Below are positions 1-9,240 of a DNA stretch of 64,000 bases, in pieces (the stretch's first letter is position 1; the number at the start of each line of letters is the position of its first letter). The notes beneath the pieces were generated by a model. The model made no database searches and was not told where the DNA came from. It saw only the letters and a program-made list of their open reading frames with translations. The position numbers and the translations under genes are program-made. The DNA is from Xanthomonas albilineans (lineage in GTDB: Bacteria; Pseudomonadota; Gammaproteobacteria; Xanthomonadales; Xanthomonadaceae). The DNA lies in the NCBI RefSeq assembly GCF_002939705.1, contig NZ_MDCB01000002.1:285491-349490 (forward strand), read 5' to 3'.

Positions 1-316
1 AGAAATCTATCGTCAGTTGCTTGACCATGGCGACGAGATCGGCTTGGCCACGGTGTACCGGGTGCTGACCCAGTTCGAGGCGGCGGGGCTTGTGCTCAAG
101 CATAACTTCGAAGGTGGGCAGGCGGTTTACGAGCTGGACCGCGGTGTCCACCACGACCACATGGTGGATGTGGATACCGGCAAGATCATTGAGTTCGAAA
201 GCGCGGAAATCGAGGAGTTGCAGCGCAAGATCGCTGCCGAGCACGGCTATGAACTGGAAGAGCACTCGCTGGTGCTGTACGTGCGCAGCAAGCGCTTGGG
301 CGGCAAGAGGGGATGA
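1..316 (+). CDS. fur: Ferric uptake regulator Fur, 3' part (5' end outside window)
   Basis: This is the C-terminal ~104 residues of Fur; the frame is open to the left edge, so the first TTG or ATG here is not the start. The end of the winged helix (GLATVYRVLTQFEAAGLV) is followed by the dimerisation and metal-binding domain with the HHDHMVD histidine cluster and a terminal EHSLVLYVR strand. Fur is the Fe(II)-dependent cytoplasmic repressor of iron uptake genes. The CxxC pairs and cysteine-rich tail of the E. coli protein are absent, so a cysteine-bound structural zinc site is unlikely. It converges on recN. In other Proteobacteria fur also often sits beside recN. Confidence 0.93.
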   Translation, partial: EIYRQLLDHGDEIGLATVYRVLTQFEAAGLVLKHNFEGGQAVYELDRGVHHDHMVDVDTGKIIEFESAEIEELQRKIAAEHGYELEEHSLVLYVRSKRLGGKRG

Positions 317-444
317 GTTCGGTAGTGCGCAGCCAGTGCGGCATGTCGTGTGGCGGCATGCCCCCACTGGGCGTAGAGCGCCGATGAGGTTGGCCTGCCG
401 TGCCTCGATGCGTCTACGCCGTGACGCGGTGTGTCCCGTGTGCG

Positions 445-2112
445 TTAGCCGACGCTGAGCAGTAGCCGCTTGGCTGCCGCGCGTGCTTCCTTGCTGACTT
501 CAACACCACCGAGCATCCGTGCCAGTTCTTCTTCGCGCTGGCGCGGTTCCAGCAGTTCCACCGCGCTCTGGGTCATGCCCTCGACCGGTGCCTTGCTGAC
601 CCGGTAATGGGCATGACCCTGCGCCGCGACCTGCGGCAGATGCGTCACGCACAGGACCTGACGCTGCTCGCCCAGCGCGCGCAACTTCTTGCCGACGATA
701 TCGGCGACTGCGCCGCCGATGCCCGAGTCCACTTCGTCGAAGACCATGGTCGGGACCGCGTCCAGACCCAGTGCGGCGACCTCGATCGCCAGCGAGATGC
801 GCGAGAGTTCGCCGCCGGAAGCGACTTTGCGCAAAGCGCGAGGTGGCTGTCCGGCATTGGCGGCGACTAGGAATTCGACCCGTTCGGCCCCGGTCGGATC
901 GGGTCGTTCGCTCTCGTGCGGTTCGAGCTGGATCAGGAAATGCCCCCCGCCCATGCCGAGTTCGCCGATCAGTGCGGTGGTGTCGCGCGACAGCGCTTGC
1001 GCGCCACGCGCGCGGGTGGCGGTCAACGCGGTCGCGGCTTCGCGCCAAGCCTGCGCGGCCTGCGCGATCTCTGCGTCGAGCCCGTCCAAGCGCTCACCGG
1101 TACCGCGCAGGCTCTCCACTTCGGCGAGCAGTGCGTCGCGATGTGCGCTCAGCGCCTCCATGCCGATCCGGTGTTTGCGTGCCAGGTCGTGTAGGCGACC
1201 GAGCTTGCGTTCCATGTCCTCGAACTGCGCGGGGTCGGCATCGAGGTCGTCGCGCGTCCGTTCGAGCAATGTCAGCGCTTCTTCCAGTTGGATGCTGGCA
1301 CTGTCGATCAGTGCCTGGACCTCGCTCAGGCGCGGGTCGTATTCGCCGACCTTGTCCAGTGCATGGCGGGTCTGCTGCAACAGTTCCAGTGCCGCCGGTG
1401 TGTCGTCCCCGTTGAGCCATTGTGCAGCGCTCTCGCAGGCCGCGATCAACGCGGCAGCATGGGCCTGGCGACGGTGGTTAGCGTCCAGCGTCGCGATTGC
1501 CGCCGGGTCCAGATCCTCGCGCTGCAGTTCGTTCAATTGATGCTGCAGGAAGCCGATGCGGTCGGAGACGTCGCCCTGTGCCAGCAGGGTCTCGCGCTCG
1601 GTCAGCAGTGCTTGCCAGCGCATGGCGGTGCTGCGCACCATGGTGCGCTCGGTCTCGTTGCGGGCGTAGGCGTCGAGCAGACCGAGCTGGCTGCTGCGCG
1701 AAAGCAGCGCCTGGTGTTCGTGCTGGCCGTGGATCTCCACCAGGTGACCGGCAAGTTCGGCCAGTTGCGTCAATGTCACCGGACGTCCGTTGATCCAGGC
1801 GCGGGAACCACCGTCAGCACGGATCACCCGGCGCAGCTGGCAGTGCGCGTCGTCGTCCAGTTCGTTCTCGCGCAGCCAAGTGCGCGCCGGGGCGGTGGCG
1901 GGGAGGCTGAATTCGGCCGACAGTTCGGCGCGCTCGGCGCCGTGGCGGACCACGCCGCTGTCGGCGCGCAACCCGGACAGGAAACCGAGCGCATCCACCA
2001 TCAGCGACTTGCCGGCCCCGGTTTCACCGGACACCACGGTCATGCCGGGGCCCAATTCCAGTTCGGTGCCGCGGACGACGGCGAAATCCTTGATCGAAAG
2101 GTGTTTGAGCAT
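445..2112 (-). CDS. recN: DNA repair protein RecN
   Basis: SMC-like ATPase of 555 residues, the normal RecN length, acting in RecA-dependent double-strand break repair. The Walker A motif GETGAGKS is at residues 29-36. A long coiled-coil centre follows, with the ABC signature SGGELS near 432 and Walker B VFDEVDSGIGG near 457. The QVLCVTHLPQVAA switch segment follows. The gene is convergent with fur and divergent from hrcA. The 111-bp upstream gap holds a small CTAG-TGT-CTAG palindrome (2196-2206). It does not match the usual Xanthomonas LexA box, so SOS control is expected from the family but not shown here. Confidence 0.97.
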   Translation of the reverse strand: MLKHLSIKDFAVVRGTELELGPGMTVVSGETGAGKSLMVDALGFLSGLRADSGVVRHGAERAELSAEFSLPATAPARTWLRENELDDDAHCQLRRVIRADGGSRAWINGRPVTLTQLAELAGHLVEIHGQHEHQALLSRSSQLGLLDAYARNETERTMVRSTAMRWQALLTERETLLAQGDVSDRIGFLQHQLNELQREDLDPAAIATLDANHRRQAHAAALIAACESAAQWLNGDDTPAALELLQQTRHALDKVGEYDPRLSEVQALIDSASIQLEEALTLLERTRDDLDADPAQFEDMERKLGRLHDLARKHRIGMEALSAHRDALLAEVESLRGTGERLDGLDAEIAQAAQAWREAATALTATRARGAQALSRDTTALIGELGMGGGHFLIQLEPHESERPDPTGAERVEFLVAANAGQPPRALRKVASGGELSRISLAIEVAALGLDAVPTMVFDEVDSGIGGAVADIVGKKLRALGEQRQVLCVTHLPQVAAQGHAHYRVSKAPVEGMTQSAVELLEPRQREEELARMLGGVEVSKEARAAAKRLLLSVG

Positions 2113-2168
2113 GGGGTCTATATCCAGGGCCGCGCAACGCTAGCATGCGCGGGTAGGTAGGCCAATGA

Positions 2169-2195
2169 CTTGCCAAGCGGCCAGGCAACCATTAT
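2169..2195 (+). promoter_or_regulatory. Candidate sigma32 promoter for hrcA
   Basis: CTTGCCA (2169-2175), an 11-nt spacer and AACCATTAT (2187-2195) resemble the heat-shock pattern CTTGAAA / CCCCATnT but with several mismatches. It lies 29 nt upstream of hrcA. A CTAG-TGT-CTAG palindrome (2196-2206) follows directly. No CIRCE-type TTAGCACTC inverted repeat was found here. Confidence 0.3.
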
Positions 2196-2223
2196 CTAGT
2201 GTCTAGTCTCACGGGTTGATTCC

Positions 2224-3282
2224 ATGCCTGCCTCGCCGTTGCAGTCCGCCCTCGATCCGCGTGCCCGGCAATTGCTGCGCACCTTGATCTCGCGTTACAT
2301 CCGTGACGGCGAGCCGGTCGGTTCGCAGACGTTGGCCCGCCATGCCGGGCTGGACGTGAGCCCGGCGACGATCCGCAACATCCTGGCCGACCTCGAAGAC
2401 GCCGGCCTGCTCAGCTCGCCGCACACGTCGGCCGGGCGCGTGCCCACTGCCACCGGTTATCGGGTATTCGTCGACAGTCTGGTGCAGATGCGCCCGCCTG
2501 CCGAGGACGAAGTGGCGCGGCTGCGCGCGGAGATGGCCAATGCCGCCGGTACCCAAGCGCTGCTCGGTAGCGCCTCGGAGTTGCTGTCGGCGATGACCCA
2601 TTTCGTCGGCGTGGTCAGTGCGCCCAAGCGCGAGCAGTTCGCGTTCCGGCACATCGACTTCGTGCCGCTGGATGCGCGGCGCGTGCTGGCGATCCTGGTG
2701 TTCGCCGACAATGAAGTGCAAAACCGGGTGATCGAGCCGCGCAAGGCCTACGAGCCGGCGGAACTGGAACGTGTCGCCAATTATCTGAACGCCCATTTCG
2801 CCGGGCGCGCCCTGGCCGACATCCGCGCCAGCCTGTTGCGCGACCTGCGCCGCGCACGCGACGCGATGGAACAATTGCTTGCCCACAGTGTTGAATTGGC
2901 CGAACAAGCGCTGGCCCCGGTCGGCGACGATGTCGTGCTGGCCGGGCAGACCAAGCTGATGGGGGTGCAGGATCTGTCGGACTTGGAGCGGTTGCGCGAA
3001 CTGTTCGAGGTTTTCGCCAGCAAGCGCGAAATCCTGCAACTGCTGGAGCGCACCATCCGTGCCCCAGGGGTGCGCATCTTCATCGGCGAGGAGACCGGCA
3101 TGGTGCCTCTGGAGAGCGTGTCGCTGGTGACGGCGCCCTACATGGCCGGTGGTCAGGTGCTTGGCGTGCTGGGGGTGATCGGCCCCAAGCGCATGGACTA
3201 CGACCGGGTCATCCCGCTGGTGCAGATCGCCGCCGAGGTGCTGGGTGCAAGGCTCGACCCGGCTCCGTCTGATGAACGTTGA
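2224..3282 (+). CDS. hrcA: Heat-inducible transcription repressor HrcA
   Basis: 352 residues, full length. HrcA represses chaperonin operons by binding CIRCE inverted repeats and is kept active by GroEL. The N-terminal winged helix contains VGSQTLARHAGLDVSPATIR followed by a TSAGRVPTATGYRVFVD stretch that is nearly invariant in the family. The C-terminal part is the GAF-like dimerisation region (FIGEETGMVPLE, GVLGVIGPKRMDY). It opens the hrcA-grpE-dnaK-dnaJ cluster. No CIRCE element is visible before it, so in this organism the target is probably groESL elsewhere (inference from related species). Confidence 0.97.
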   Translation: MPASPLQSALDPRARQLLRTLISRYIRDGEPVGSQTLARHAGLDVSPATIRNILADLEDAGLLSSPHTSAGRVPTATGYRVFVDSLVQMRPPAEDEVARLRAEMANAAGTQALLGSASELLSAMTHFVGVVSAPKREQFAFRHIDFVPLDARRVLAILVFADNEVQNRVIEPRKAYEPAELERVANYLNAHFAGRALADIRASLLRDLRRARDAMEQLLAHSVELAEQALAPVGDDVVLAGQTKLMGVQDLSDLERLRELFEVFASKREILQLLERTIRAPGVRIFIGEETGMVPLESVSLVTAPYMAGGQVLGVLGVIGPKRMDYDRVIPLVQIAAEVLGARLDPAPSDER

Positions 3283-3373
3283 CGGTCGGCGCGGTTAGCC
3301 CTTGTCGATCAGGCCTTCTGCTGTGCGCTATCGCTTCTATCTCCCGTTCCGCCCTTTCCCTGCAACACAGCAT

Positions 3374-3400
3374 CTTGAATCCTTGCGCATCGCCCACATT
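3374..3400 (+). promoter_or_regulatory. Candidate sigma32 (heat-shock) promoter for grpE-dnaK-dnaJ
   Basis: CTTGAAT (3374-3380) is followed after 12 nt by CCCACATT (3393-3400), close to the sigma32 consensus CTTGAAA / CCCCATnT. It lies 51 nt upstream of grpE, in the only sizeable gap (168 nt) between hrcA and grpE, so grpE-dnaK could be expressed without hrcA. Confidence 0.5.
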
Positions 3401-3450
3401 AGGTGGTCCGGTAGCGCGGGTGTACCTCCCGCCAGGGACACAGACCAGAC

Positions 3451-3972
3451 ATGAGCCAAGATCACCCCGAATTCGATTCTGAACATCTGACCGAGGCGCA
3501 ACAGCCTGCGACCGATCCGCTACAGGCGGAGTTGGAGACGCTGCGCAGCGAACTGGCCCTGGTCAAGGCCGATGCCCTGCGCGAACGGGCCGACCTGGAA
3601 AATCAGCGCAAGCGCATCGCGCGCGATGTGGAGCAGGCGCGTAAGTTCGCCAACGAGCGTCTGCTCGGCGACTTATTGCCGGTGTTCGACAGCCTGGATG
3701 CGGGGCTGACCGCCGCCGGCAGCGAATCCAGTCCGCTGCGCGATGGTCTGGAACTGACCTACAAGCAACTGCTCAAGGTCGCTGCCGACAATGGATTGAC
3801 CCTGCTCGACCCGGCTGGGCAGCCGTTCGACCCCGAGCACCACCAGGCAATCAGTGAGGCCGAGGTAGAGGGCGTCGCTCCGGGACACGTGATTCAGGTA
3901 TTCCAGAAAGGCTACCTGCTCAACGAGCGCCTGCTGCGTCCAGCCCTGGTGGTGGTGGCCAAGCACGATTGA
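3451..3972 (+). CDS. grpE: Nucleotide exchange factor GrpE
   Basis: 173 residues. GrpE releases ADP from DnaK in the refolding cycle. The protein has an acidic, Gln-rich N-terminus, a long coiled coil (about residues 25-75, with [24 protein letters not shown]) and a C-terminal beta-wing ending [20 protein letters not shown]. The ATG at 3451 follows a purine-rich stretch and gives the usual length. It lies 149 nt upstream of dnaK and behind a good candidate heat-shock promoter. Confidence 0.96.
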   Translation: MSQDHPEFDSEHLTEAQQPATDPLQAELETLRSELALVKADALRERADLENQRKRIARDVEQARKFANERLLGDLLPVFDSLDAGLTAAGSESSPLRDGLELTYKQLLKVAADNGLTLLDPAGQPFDPEHHQAISEAEVEGVAPGHVIQVFQKGYLLNERLLRPALVVVAKHD

Positions 3973-4121
3973 GCGCGGCTACCGCCTGCGCATGAACCGG
4001 ATGCGGCGGTGGCGGTAGAACGCAAATTTGCGGCGATGGCTTGAATGATCTGCGGCCATCCCTATATCCGAACCAGACCCCCGGCACAGGCCGGACACAC
4101 GACATTTCAGGAGTCATTCCA

Positions 4122-6044
4122 ATGGGCAAGATCATCGGCATCGACCTGGGCACGACCAATTCGTGCGTGGCGATCATGGACGGCGGCAAGGCTCGCGTCA
4201 TCGAGAATTCCGAGGGCGACCGCACCACGCCTTCGATCGTCGCCTACACCAAGGACGGCGAAGTGTTGGTGGGCGCCTCGGCCAAGCGCCAGGCGGTGAC
4301 CAACCCGAAGAACACCTTCCATGCGGTCAAGCGTCTGATCGGCCGCAAGTTCGGCGATGCCGAAGTGCAGAAGGACATCGGCCTGGTGCCTTACGCCATC
4401 GCTCAGCACGACAACGGCGATGCCTGGGTGGCCACTGCCGACGGACGCAAGCTGGCGCCGCAGGAAATTTCCGCGCAGGTGCTGGAAAAGATGAAAAAGA
4501 CCGCCGAGGCGTTCCTTGGCGAGAAGGTGACCGAAGCGGTCATCACCGTGCCGGCGTACTTCAACGATAGCCAGCGTCAGGCGACCAAGGACGCCGGTCG
4601 CATCGCTGGCCTGGACGTCAAGCGCATCATCAACGAGCCTACGGCGGCGGCGCTGGCCTATGGCTTGGACAAGGCTCACGGCGGTGATCGCAAGATTGCC
4701 GTGTACGACCTGGGTGGCGGCACCTTCGACGTGTCGATCATCGAAATCGCCAATGTCGACGGCGAGAAGCAGTTCGAAGTGCTGGCCACCAATGGCGACA
4801 CCTTCCTGGGTGGCGAGGATTTCGACAAGCGCGTCATCGACTATCTGGTGGACGAGTTCAACAAAGATCAAGGCATCGATCTGCGCAAGGATCCGTTGGC
4901 GCTACAGCGCCTGAAGGATGCCGCCGAGCGTGCCAAGATCGAACTCTCGTCCTCGCAGCAGACCGAAGTCAACTTGCCTTACGTCACCGCCGACGCGTCG
5001 GGTCCGAAGCATCTGAACATCAAGCTGACCCGGGCCAAGCTCGAGGCGCTGGTGGAAGATCTGGTCAAGCGCACCATCGATCCGTGCCGCACCGCGTTGA
5101 ACGATGCCGGCTTGCGCGCCAGCGACATCACCGAGGTGATCCTGGTCGGTGGCCAGACCCGCATGCCCAAGGTGCAGCAGGCCGTGGCCGAGTTCTTCGG
5201 CAAGGATCCGCGCAAGGACGTCAACCCGGACGAGGCCGTGGCGTTGGGCGCGGCGATCCAGGGCGGTGTGCTGGCCGGCGACGTCAAGGACGTCTTGCTG
5301 CTCGACGTGACGCCGCTGAGCCTGGGGATCGAGACCCTGGGTGGCGTGTTCACCAAGATCATCGAGAAGAACACCACCATCCCGACCAAGGCCGCGCAGG
5401 TGTTCTCCACTGCCGAGGACAATCAGTCGGCAGTGACCGTGCATGTGCTGCAGGGCGAGCGCGAACAGGCTCGCTATAACAAGTCTTTGGCCAAGTTTGA
5501 TCTGTCCGGCATTGAGCCGGCGCCGCGTGGCCTGCCGCAAGTGGAGGTGTCCTTCGACATCGACGCCAACGGCATCTTGCACGTGTCGGCCAAGGACAAG
5601 AAGACCAACAAGGAACAGAAGGTCGAGATCAAGGCCGGGTCGGGTCTGTCGGACGCGGAAATCCAGCGCATGGTCGCCGATGCCGAAGCCAATCGCGAGG
5701 AAGACAAGAAGTTCCACGAGTTGGTGCAGGCGCGCAACCAGGCCGACGGCCTGATCCACTCCACGCGCAGCGCGATCGCCGAGCACGGCAGCAAGGTTGG
5801 CGGCGACGTGATTGGCAAGGTCGAAGCCGCACTGGCCGATCTGGAAACCGCGATGAAGGGCGAGGATAAGAGCCAGATCGAGGCCAAGAGCAAAACGTTG
5901 GAGGAGGTCGGCCAGTCGTTGTACGCGGCTGCGGCGGCCGGCGAGCAGCCGTCGGGCGCCAGTGCGGGTGGTGCGCATGCGTCCTCGTCGGCCGATGACG
6001 TGGTCGATGCCGAGTTTACCGAAGTCAAGGACGGCAAGAAGTAA
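4122..6044 (+). CDS. dnaK: Molecular chaperone DnaK (Hsp70)
   Basis: 640 residues. This is the ATP-driven chaperone that binds exposed hydrophobic peptides together with DnaJ and GrpE. The ATG at 4122 begins [15 protein letters not shown], the exact Hsp70 N-terminus; in-frame ATGs further upstream would add an unconserved leader. The phosphate loops [23 protein letters not shown] and [13 protein letters not shown] are all present. The substrate-binding domain follows, then an Ala/Ser/Gly-rich tail and the terminal [15 protein letters not shown]-type ribosome site precedes the start. Confidence 0.98.
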   Translation: MGKIIGIDLGTTNSCVAIMDGGKARVIENSEGDRTTPSIVAYTKDGEVLVGASAKRQAVTNPKNTFHAVKRLIGRKFGDAEVQKDIGLVPYAIAQHDNGDAWVATADGRKLAPQEISAQVLEKMKKTAEAFLGEKVTEAVITVPAYFNDSQRQATKDAGRIAGLDVKRIINEPTAAALAYGLDKAHGGDRKIAVYDLGGGTFDVSIIEIANVDGEKQFEVLATNGDTFLGGEDFDKRVIDYLVDEFNKDQGIDLRKDPLALQRLKDAAERAKIELSSSQQTEVNLPYVTADASGPKHLNIKLTRAKLEALVEDLVKRTIDPCRTALNDAGLRASDITEVILVGGQTRMPKVQQAVAEFFGKDPRKDVNPDEAVALGAAIQGGVLAGDVKDVLLLDVTPLSLGIETLGGVFTKIIEKNTTIPTKAAQVFSTAEDNQSAVTVHVLQGEREQARYNKSLAKFDLSGIEPAPRGLPQVEVSFDIDANGILHVSAKDKKTNKEQKVEIKAGSGLSDAEIQRMVADAEANREEDKKFHELVQARNQADGLIHSTRSAIAEHGSKVGGDVIGKVEAALADLETAMKGEDKSQIEAKSKTLEEVGQSLYAAAAAGEQPSGASAGGAHASSSADDVVDAEFTEVKDGKK

Positions 6045-6053
6045 GGCCCGGAA

Positions 6054-6094
6054 GCGGGACCCGGGGCCCGGCAGGGGGACTTGCCGGGTCCCGC
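6054..6094 (+). promoter_or_regulatory. dnaK-dnaJ intercistronic hairpins (mutually exclusive)
   Basis: Ten nt after the dnaK stop there is a perfect 10-bp inverted repeat, GCGGGACCCG (6054-6063) with CGGGTCCCGC (6085-6094). Nested in it is a perfect 7-bp repeat, CCCGGCA (6067-6073) with TGCCGGG (6082-6088). Both right arms share 6085-6088, so the two stems compete. There is no T-run, so this is more likely a processing, stability or attenuation element than a simple terminator. Confidence 0.5.
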
Positions 6095-6193
6095 TGCTGT
6101 CCGGGTCCGGGGTTTCGTATCGCCTGGAGTGATTAACGTGTACCAATCTTTCGCCATGCCGGGTCCCGTGTCCCGCGTCCGGAGCCACGACCA

Positions 6194-7324
6194 ATGAGCA
6201 AACGCGATTATTACGAAGTGTTGGGTGTGGCCCGCACTGCCAGCGACGACGATCTGAAGAAGGCGTATCGGCGTTGCGCGATGAAGTACCACCCTGACCG
6301 CAATCCGGGCGACCAGGCCGCCGAGGCCGCATTCAAAGAATGTAAGGAAGCCTACGAAGTGCTGTCCGACGGCAGCAAGCGGCGGATGTACGACACGCAC
6401 GGTCATGCGGCCTTCGAACATGGCATGGGCGGGATGGGCGGCGGTCCCGGCGGCGCGGATATGGGCGATATCTTCGGCGATATCTTCGGCAACATTTTCG
6501 GCGGTGTCGGTGCGGGCGCGCGCGCGACGCGGCGTGGTGCCGATATTGGCTACGTGCTGGAACTGGATCTGGAAGACGCGGTGATCGGTATCGAGCGGCG
6601 CATCGAGATCCCGACCTTGGCCGAGTGCGAGCATTGCCATGGCAGTGGTTCGGAAGATGGCAAAGTCGAAACCTGTGGCACCTGTAATGGGCGTGGTCAG
6701 GTGCGTATCCAGCGCGGTATCTTTGCCATGCAGCAAACCTGTCCGCATTGCGGCGGGCGTGGTCACATCATAAAAAACCCGTGCGTGGTGTGTCATGGTG
6801 CCGGGCGGGTGCAAGAGACCAAAGTCTTGTCGGTCAAGATTCCTGCTGGCGTGGACAACGGCGACCGTATCCGTCTGTCCGGCGAGGGCGAGGCAGGCCC
6901 GGCCGGTACCCCGCCAGGCGACCTGTACGTGGAGGTGCGGGTGCGCGAGCATCCGATCTTCAAGCGCGACGGCGATGATCTGCATTGCGAAGTGCCGATC
7001 CGCATCTCGCAGGCCGCACTGGGCGACATCGTGCGTGTGGCGACTCTGGGCGGCGAAGCCGAGATCCGCATTCCCGCCGAGACCCAGACCGGCAAGCTAT
7101 TCCGCCTGCGCGGCAAGGGTGTGCGTTCGGTGCGCAGCCGCGGCGAAGGCGATCTGTACTGTCGCGTGGTGGTCGAGACCCCGGTCAACCTCACTGCCGA
7201 CCAGCGCAAGCTGCTTGAGCAGTTCGAAGCGACTTTCACTGGTGAGGACGCGCGCAAGCATTCGCCGAAGTCGGCGACCTTCATCGATGGGGTGAAGGGG
7301 TTCTGGGATCGGATGACCTCCTAG
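6194..7324 (+). CDS. dnaJ: Co-chaperone DnaJ (Hsp40, type I)
   Basis: 376 residues. It stimulates DnaK ATPase activity and delivers substrates. The J-domain at residues 1-70 has the essential HPD (YHPDRNPG). A Gly/Phe/Met-rich linker follows ([20 protein letters not shown]). The four zinc-binding repeats [24 protein letters not shown] and CVVCHGAG are all intact, and the C-terminal substrate domains are complete. It is 149 nt downstream of dnaK, behind strong hairpins that could lower its expression relative to dnaK. Confidence 0.98.
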   Translation: MSKRDYYEVLGVARTASDDDLKKAYRRCAMKYHPDRNPGDQAAEAAFKECKEAYEVLSDGSKRRMYDTHGHAAFEHGMGGMGGGPGGADMGDIFGDIFGNIFGGVGAGARATRRGADIGYVLELDLEDAVIGIERRIEIPTLAECEHCHGSGSEDGKVETCGTCNGRGQVRIQRGIFAMQQTCPHCGGRGHIIKNPCVVCHGAGRVQETKVLSVKIPAGVDNGDRIRLSGEGEAGPAGTPPGDLYVEVRVREHPIFKRDGDDLHCEVPIRISQAALGDIVRVATLGGEAEIRIPAETQTGKLFRLRGKGVRSVRSRGEGDLYCRVVVETPVNLTADQRKLLEQFEATFTGEDARKHSPKSATFIDGVKGFWDRMTS

Positions 7325-7588
7325 CGGAGCCGATTCAGAGGTTTCTCACGAATCCGCTGCTGCATGGCGGTTCTGTTGTGTTTGGTCGTCACCGCGGCGT
7401 CAGTTGCGATGTCTGCACCGACTGAAGCCGCAGCGTGGGCTGGCTCCACAAACCAGCCGCGATGCCTGGCTGAGGCACTGTAGTTGTTGCATCTGCAGCG
7501 TGTCGTTTTTTACCAAATCGTGTGATCTCAATGCGACACGCGCATGGCTGTCTGCAGTTCCTCCAGATCCCGACGCTACACTAGCGCG
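7325..7588. other. Intergenic region dnaJ-tyrA
   Basis: 264 nt without a supported gene. A TACACT hexamer at 7577-7582 could be the -10 box for the downstream remnant and tyrA; no convincing -35 box was found. Confidence 0.4.
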
Positions 7589-7714
7589 ATGAACGCATCC
7601 ACCGAGCGTCATCTTCTTCATGAGCGTCGCCAACGGCCCGATGGGCCGGTTCCGGTCGACGTCATCTCCATCCAGTCGCCGTTGTTGCGGTTCGCCGCCG
7701 GGCGTGCGCAGTGA
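7589..7714 (+). pseudogene. Pyridoxal/pyridoxamine kinase remnant (41 codons)
   Basis: ATG at 7589 opens a 41-residue frame that overlaps the tyrA GTG start (GTGA). It contains VPVDVISIQS, which matches the N-terminal strand of PdxY/PdxK kinases (E. coli PdxK has ADIVAVQSQVVYG). The frame then departs from the family and stops after PLLRFAAGRAQ. Intact kinases are about 290 residues, so almost the whole ribokinase-fold domain is missing. I infer an internal in-frame deletion that left the start and possibly the last codons. It may now serve only as a translated leader coupled to tyrA. The assignment rests on one short motif and the genus context. Confidence 0.5.
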
Positions 7715-8829
7715 GTAGCCTGTTGCATCCGGTTGTCGGCATCGTGGGGAGTGCGGGTGCTTATGGTCGCTGGCTGAGTTGCTTTTTTCGCGAGCGCATG
7801 CAGTTGGAGGTCGTGGGCCACGATCCGACCGATCCGCAGTCCTGCGACCCGGACACGCTGCTGCAACGCGCGCAGGTGTTGATCTTCTCGGTGCCCATCC
7901 GGCACACGCCGGCGCTGATCGGTGAGTACGTGCAGCGTGCCGCTGGACGTGAACGCGGACAACTCTGGCTCGACGTGACTTCAGTCAAGCGTGAACCCGT
8001 CGCGGCGATGCTCGCCTCGCAGGCGGACGTGGCCGGGTTGCACCCGATGACCGCGCCGCCGAAGTCGCCCACGCTCAAGGGGCGGGTGCTGGTGGTGTGC
8101 GAGGCGCGGGTGGCGCAGTGGCAGTCGTGGCTGCAACACCTGTGCGCCGCGTTGGAAGCCGAATGCGTGTGGACCACCCCCGACCACCACGACCGGGTGA
8201 TGGCCCTGGTGCAGGCAATGGTCCATGCCAGTCATCTGGCGCAGGCGGGTGTGTTGCGCGAGCACGCGCCGACACTGGGATCGTTGCAGGCGTTGCTGCC
8301 TTATCGCTCAGCCTCGTTCGAGCTGGATACGGCGATCATCGCGCGCATCCTGGCGCTGAATCCGGCCATTTACGAAGACATCCAATTCGGTAATCCGCAT
8401 GTTGGCGCTGTGCTGGATGGATTGATCGCGCAATTGTCGCGGTTGCGCGCGCAGGTCGCCCGTGGCGACGATGCCGCGCGAGCGCAGTTCCGTGCCGACT
8501 TCCTCGACGCCAACCGCCATGCGCTGGGGGCAGCGGCGATTGCCCAGGGCAATTACAGCTACGAGCGAGTCGGTTATCTGCTGGCCGATCTCACCGAGCA
8601 ACTCACGCTCAGCGTCTATCTTCCGCATGACCGTGCCGGCTCGCTGCGGACCCTGCTGTATGTGTTCGAGCGCCATCTGGTGAATCTGGCATCGATTCAT
8701 TCTTCGCGTACCCCCGCAGGCGAGTTGCATTTCCGTCTGAGTTTCGATCCGGCCACCGAGGCTGTCGCATTACAGGCTGCGGCTGCAGAAATCGATGCCA
8801 GCGGCATCGGTCGGGTATTGGCGGATTGA
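7711..8829 (+). CDS. tyrA: Prephenate dehydrogenase (tyrosine biosynthesis)
   Basis: 372 residues with a GTG start overlapping the preceding short frame by 4 nt. It oxidatively decarboxylates prephenate to 4-hydroxyphenylpyruvate. The N-terminal Rossmann fold has the loop VGIVGSAGAYGRW and the following strand VVGHDPTDP. VTSVKREPV and GLHPMTAPPKSP correspond to the conserved substrate-side segments of TyrA (LVDVTSVK, GLHPMFGP), and the helical dimerisation domain follows (RSASFELDTAI, IYEDIQFGNP). There is no AroQ chorismate mutase domain before it, unlike the E. coli fusion. Confidence 0.9.
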   Translation: MSSLLHPVVGIVGSAGAYGRWLSCFFRERMQLEVVGHDPTDPQSCDPDTLLQRAQVLIFSVPIRHTPALIGEYVQRAAGRERGQLWLDVTSVKREPVAAMLASQADVAGLHPMTAPPKSPTLKGRVLVVCEARVAQWQSWLQHLCAALEAECVWTTPDHHDRVMALVQAMVHASHLAQAGVLREHAPTLGSLQALLPYRSASFELDTAIIARILALNPAIYEDIQFGNPHVGAVLDGLIAQLSRLRAQVARGDDAARAQFRADFLDANRHALGAAAIAQGNYSYERVGYLLADLTEQLTLSVYLPHDRAGSLRTLLYVFERHLVNLASIHSSRTPAGELHFRLSFDPATEAVALQAAAAEIDASGIGRVLAD

Positions 8830-9240
8830 TCGGGGGCGACGAATCCACGTTCATCCATCTGAAGAGCGAATGCAGGTGGTCCCACGGTGTCCCTGCAAGA
8901 GAGTGTGTCGTCCACAGGCGCTGTGGATGGATCTCGGATAAACCTGTGGACAACCGCTTGAATGCCTTGCCTGGTAAGCCTGTCAAGAGATATGGTGAAA
9001 AATTGACCTGAGTCACACATGCTTCTGGGTAAGCTGTGGAAGCATCGGCGGTATGGGCAGGCGAATCTGGCCCTCATGCCGTTGTCGAGCTCGGTTCGTC
9101 CCGACGCTCCCGAATGACTGACCATGACGAATCAGCGTGATCCCGTTGTCCCGGTCGTCGCGCAATGCCGTCGGCTGCGCTGATGATCGTGATGCTACCG
9201 GCGTAGTGCGAACCTGACTTCGCCAAACGTGTGCCTGGAC
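8830..9240. other. Intergenic region tyrA-ABC exporter
   Basis: 411 nt between two convergent genes. No gene is supported. It holds copy 1 of the TCCACA/TGTGGA repeat (8907-8955) and several very short open frames without recognisable content. Confidence 0.6.
8907..8955. repeat. Dispersed palindromic TCCACA/TGTGGA repeat, copy 1
   Basis: GTCCACAGGCGCTGTGGAT forms an inverted repeat (TCCACA...TGTGGA). It is followed about 20 nt later by a further CTGTGGACAAC. The same layout recurs at 45429-45500 and 45545-45610, in a different intergenic region. Confidence 0.65.

Noticed and set aside
2113..2223. Possible CIRCE element or LexA box between recN and hrcA
   Set aside because: No TTAGCACTC-N9-GAGTGCTAA was found, and the CTAG-TGT-CTAG dyad does not match the Xanthomonas LexA site.
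4902..6985. Long minus-strand open frames opposite dnaK and dnaJ
   Set aside because: No family resemblance and low-complexity Arg/His/Ala composition; both genes opposite are intact.
9124..9183. Short frame MTNQRDPVVPVVAQ...
   Set aside because: Only 19 residues, with no conserved match that I recognise.
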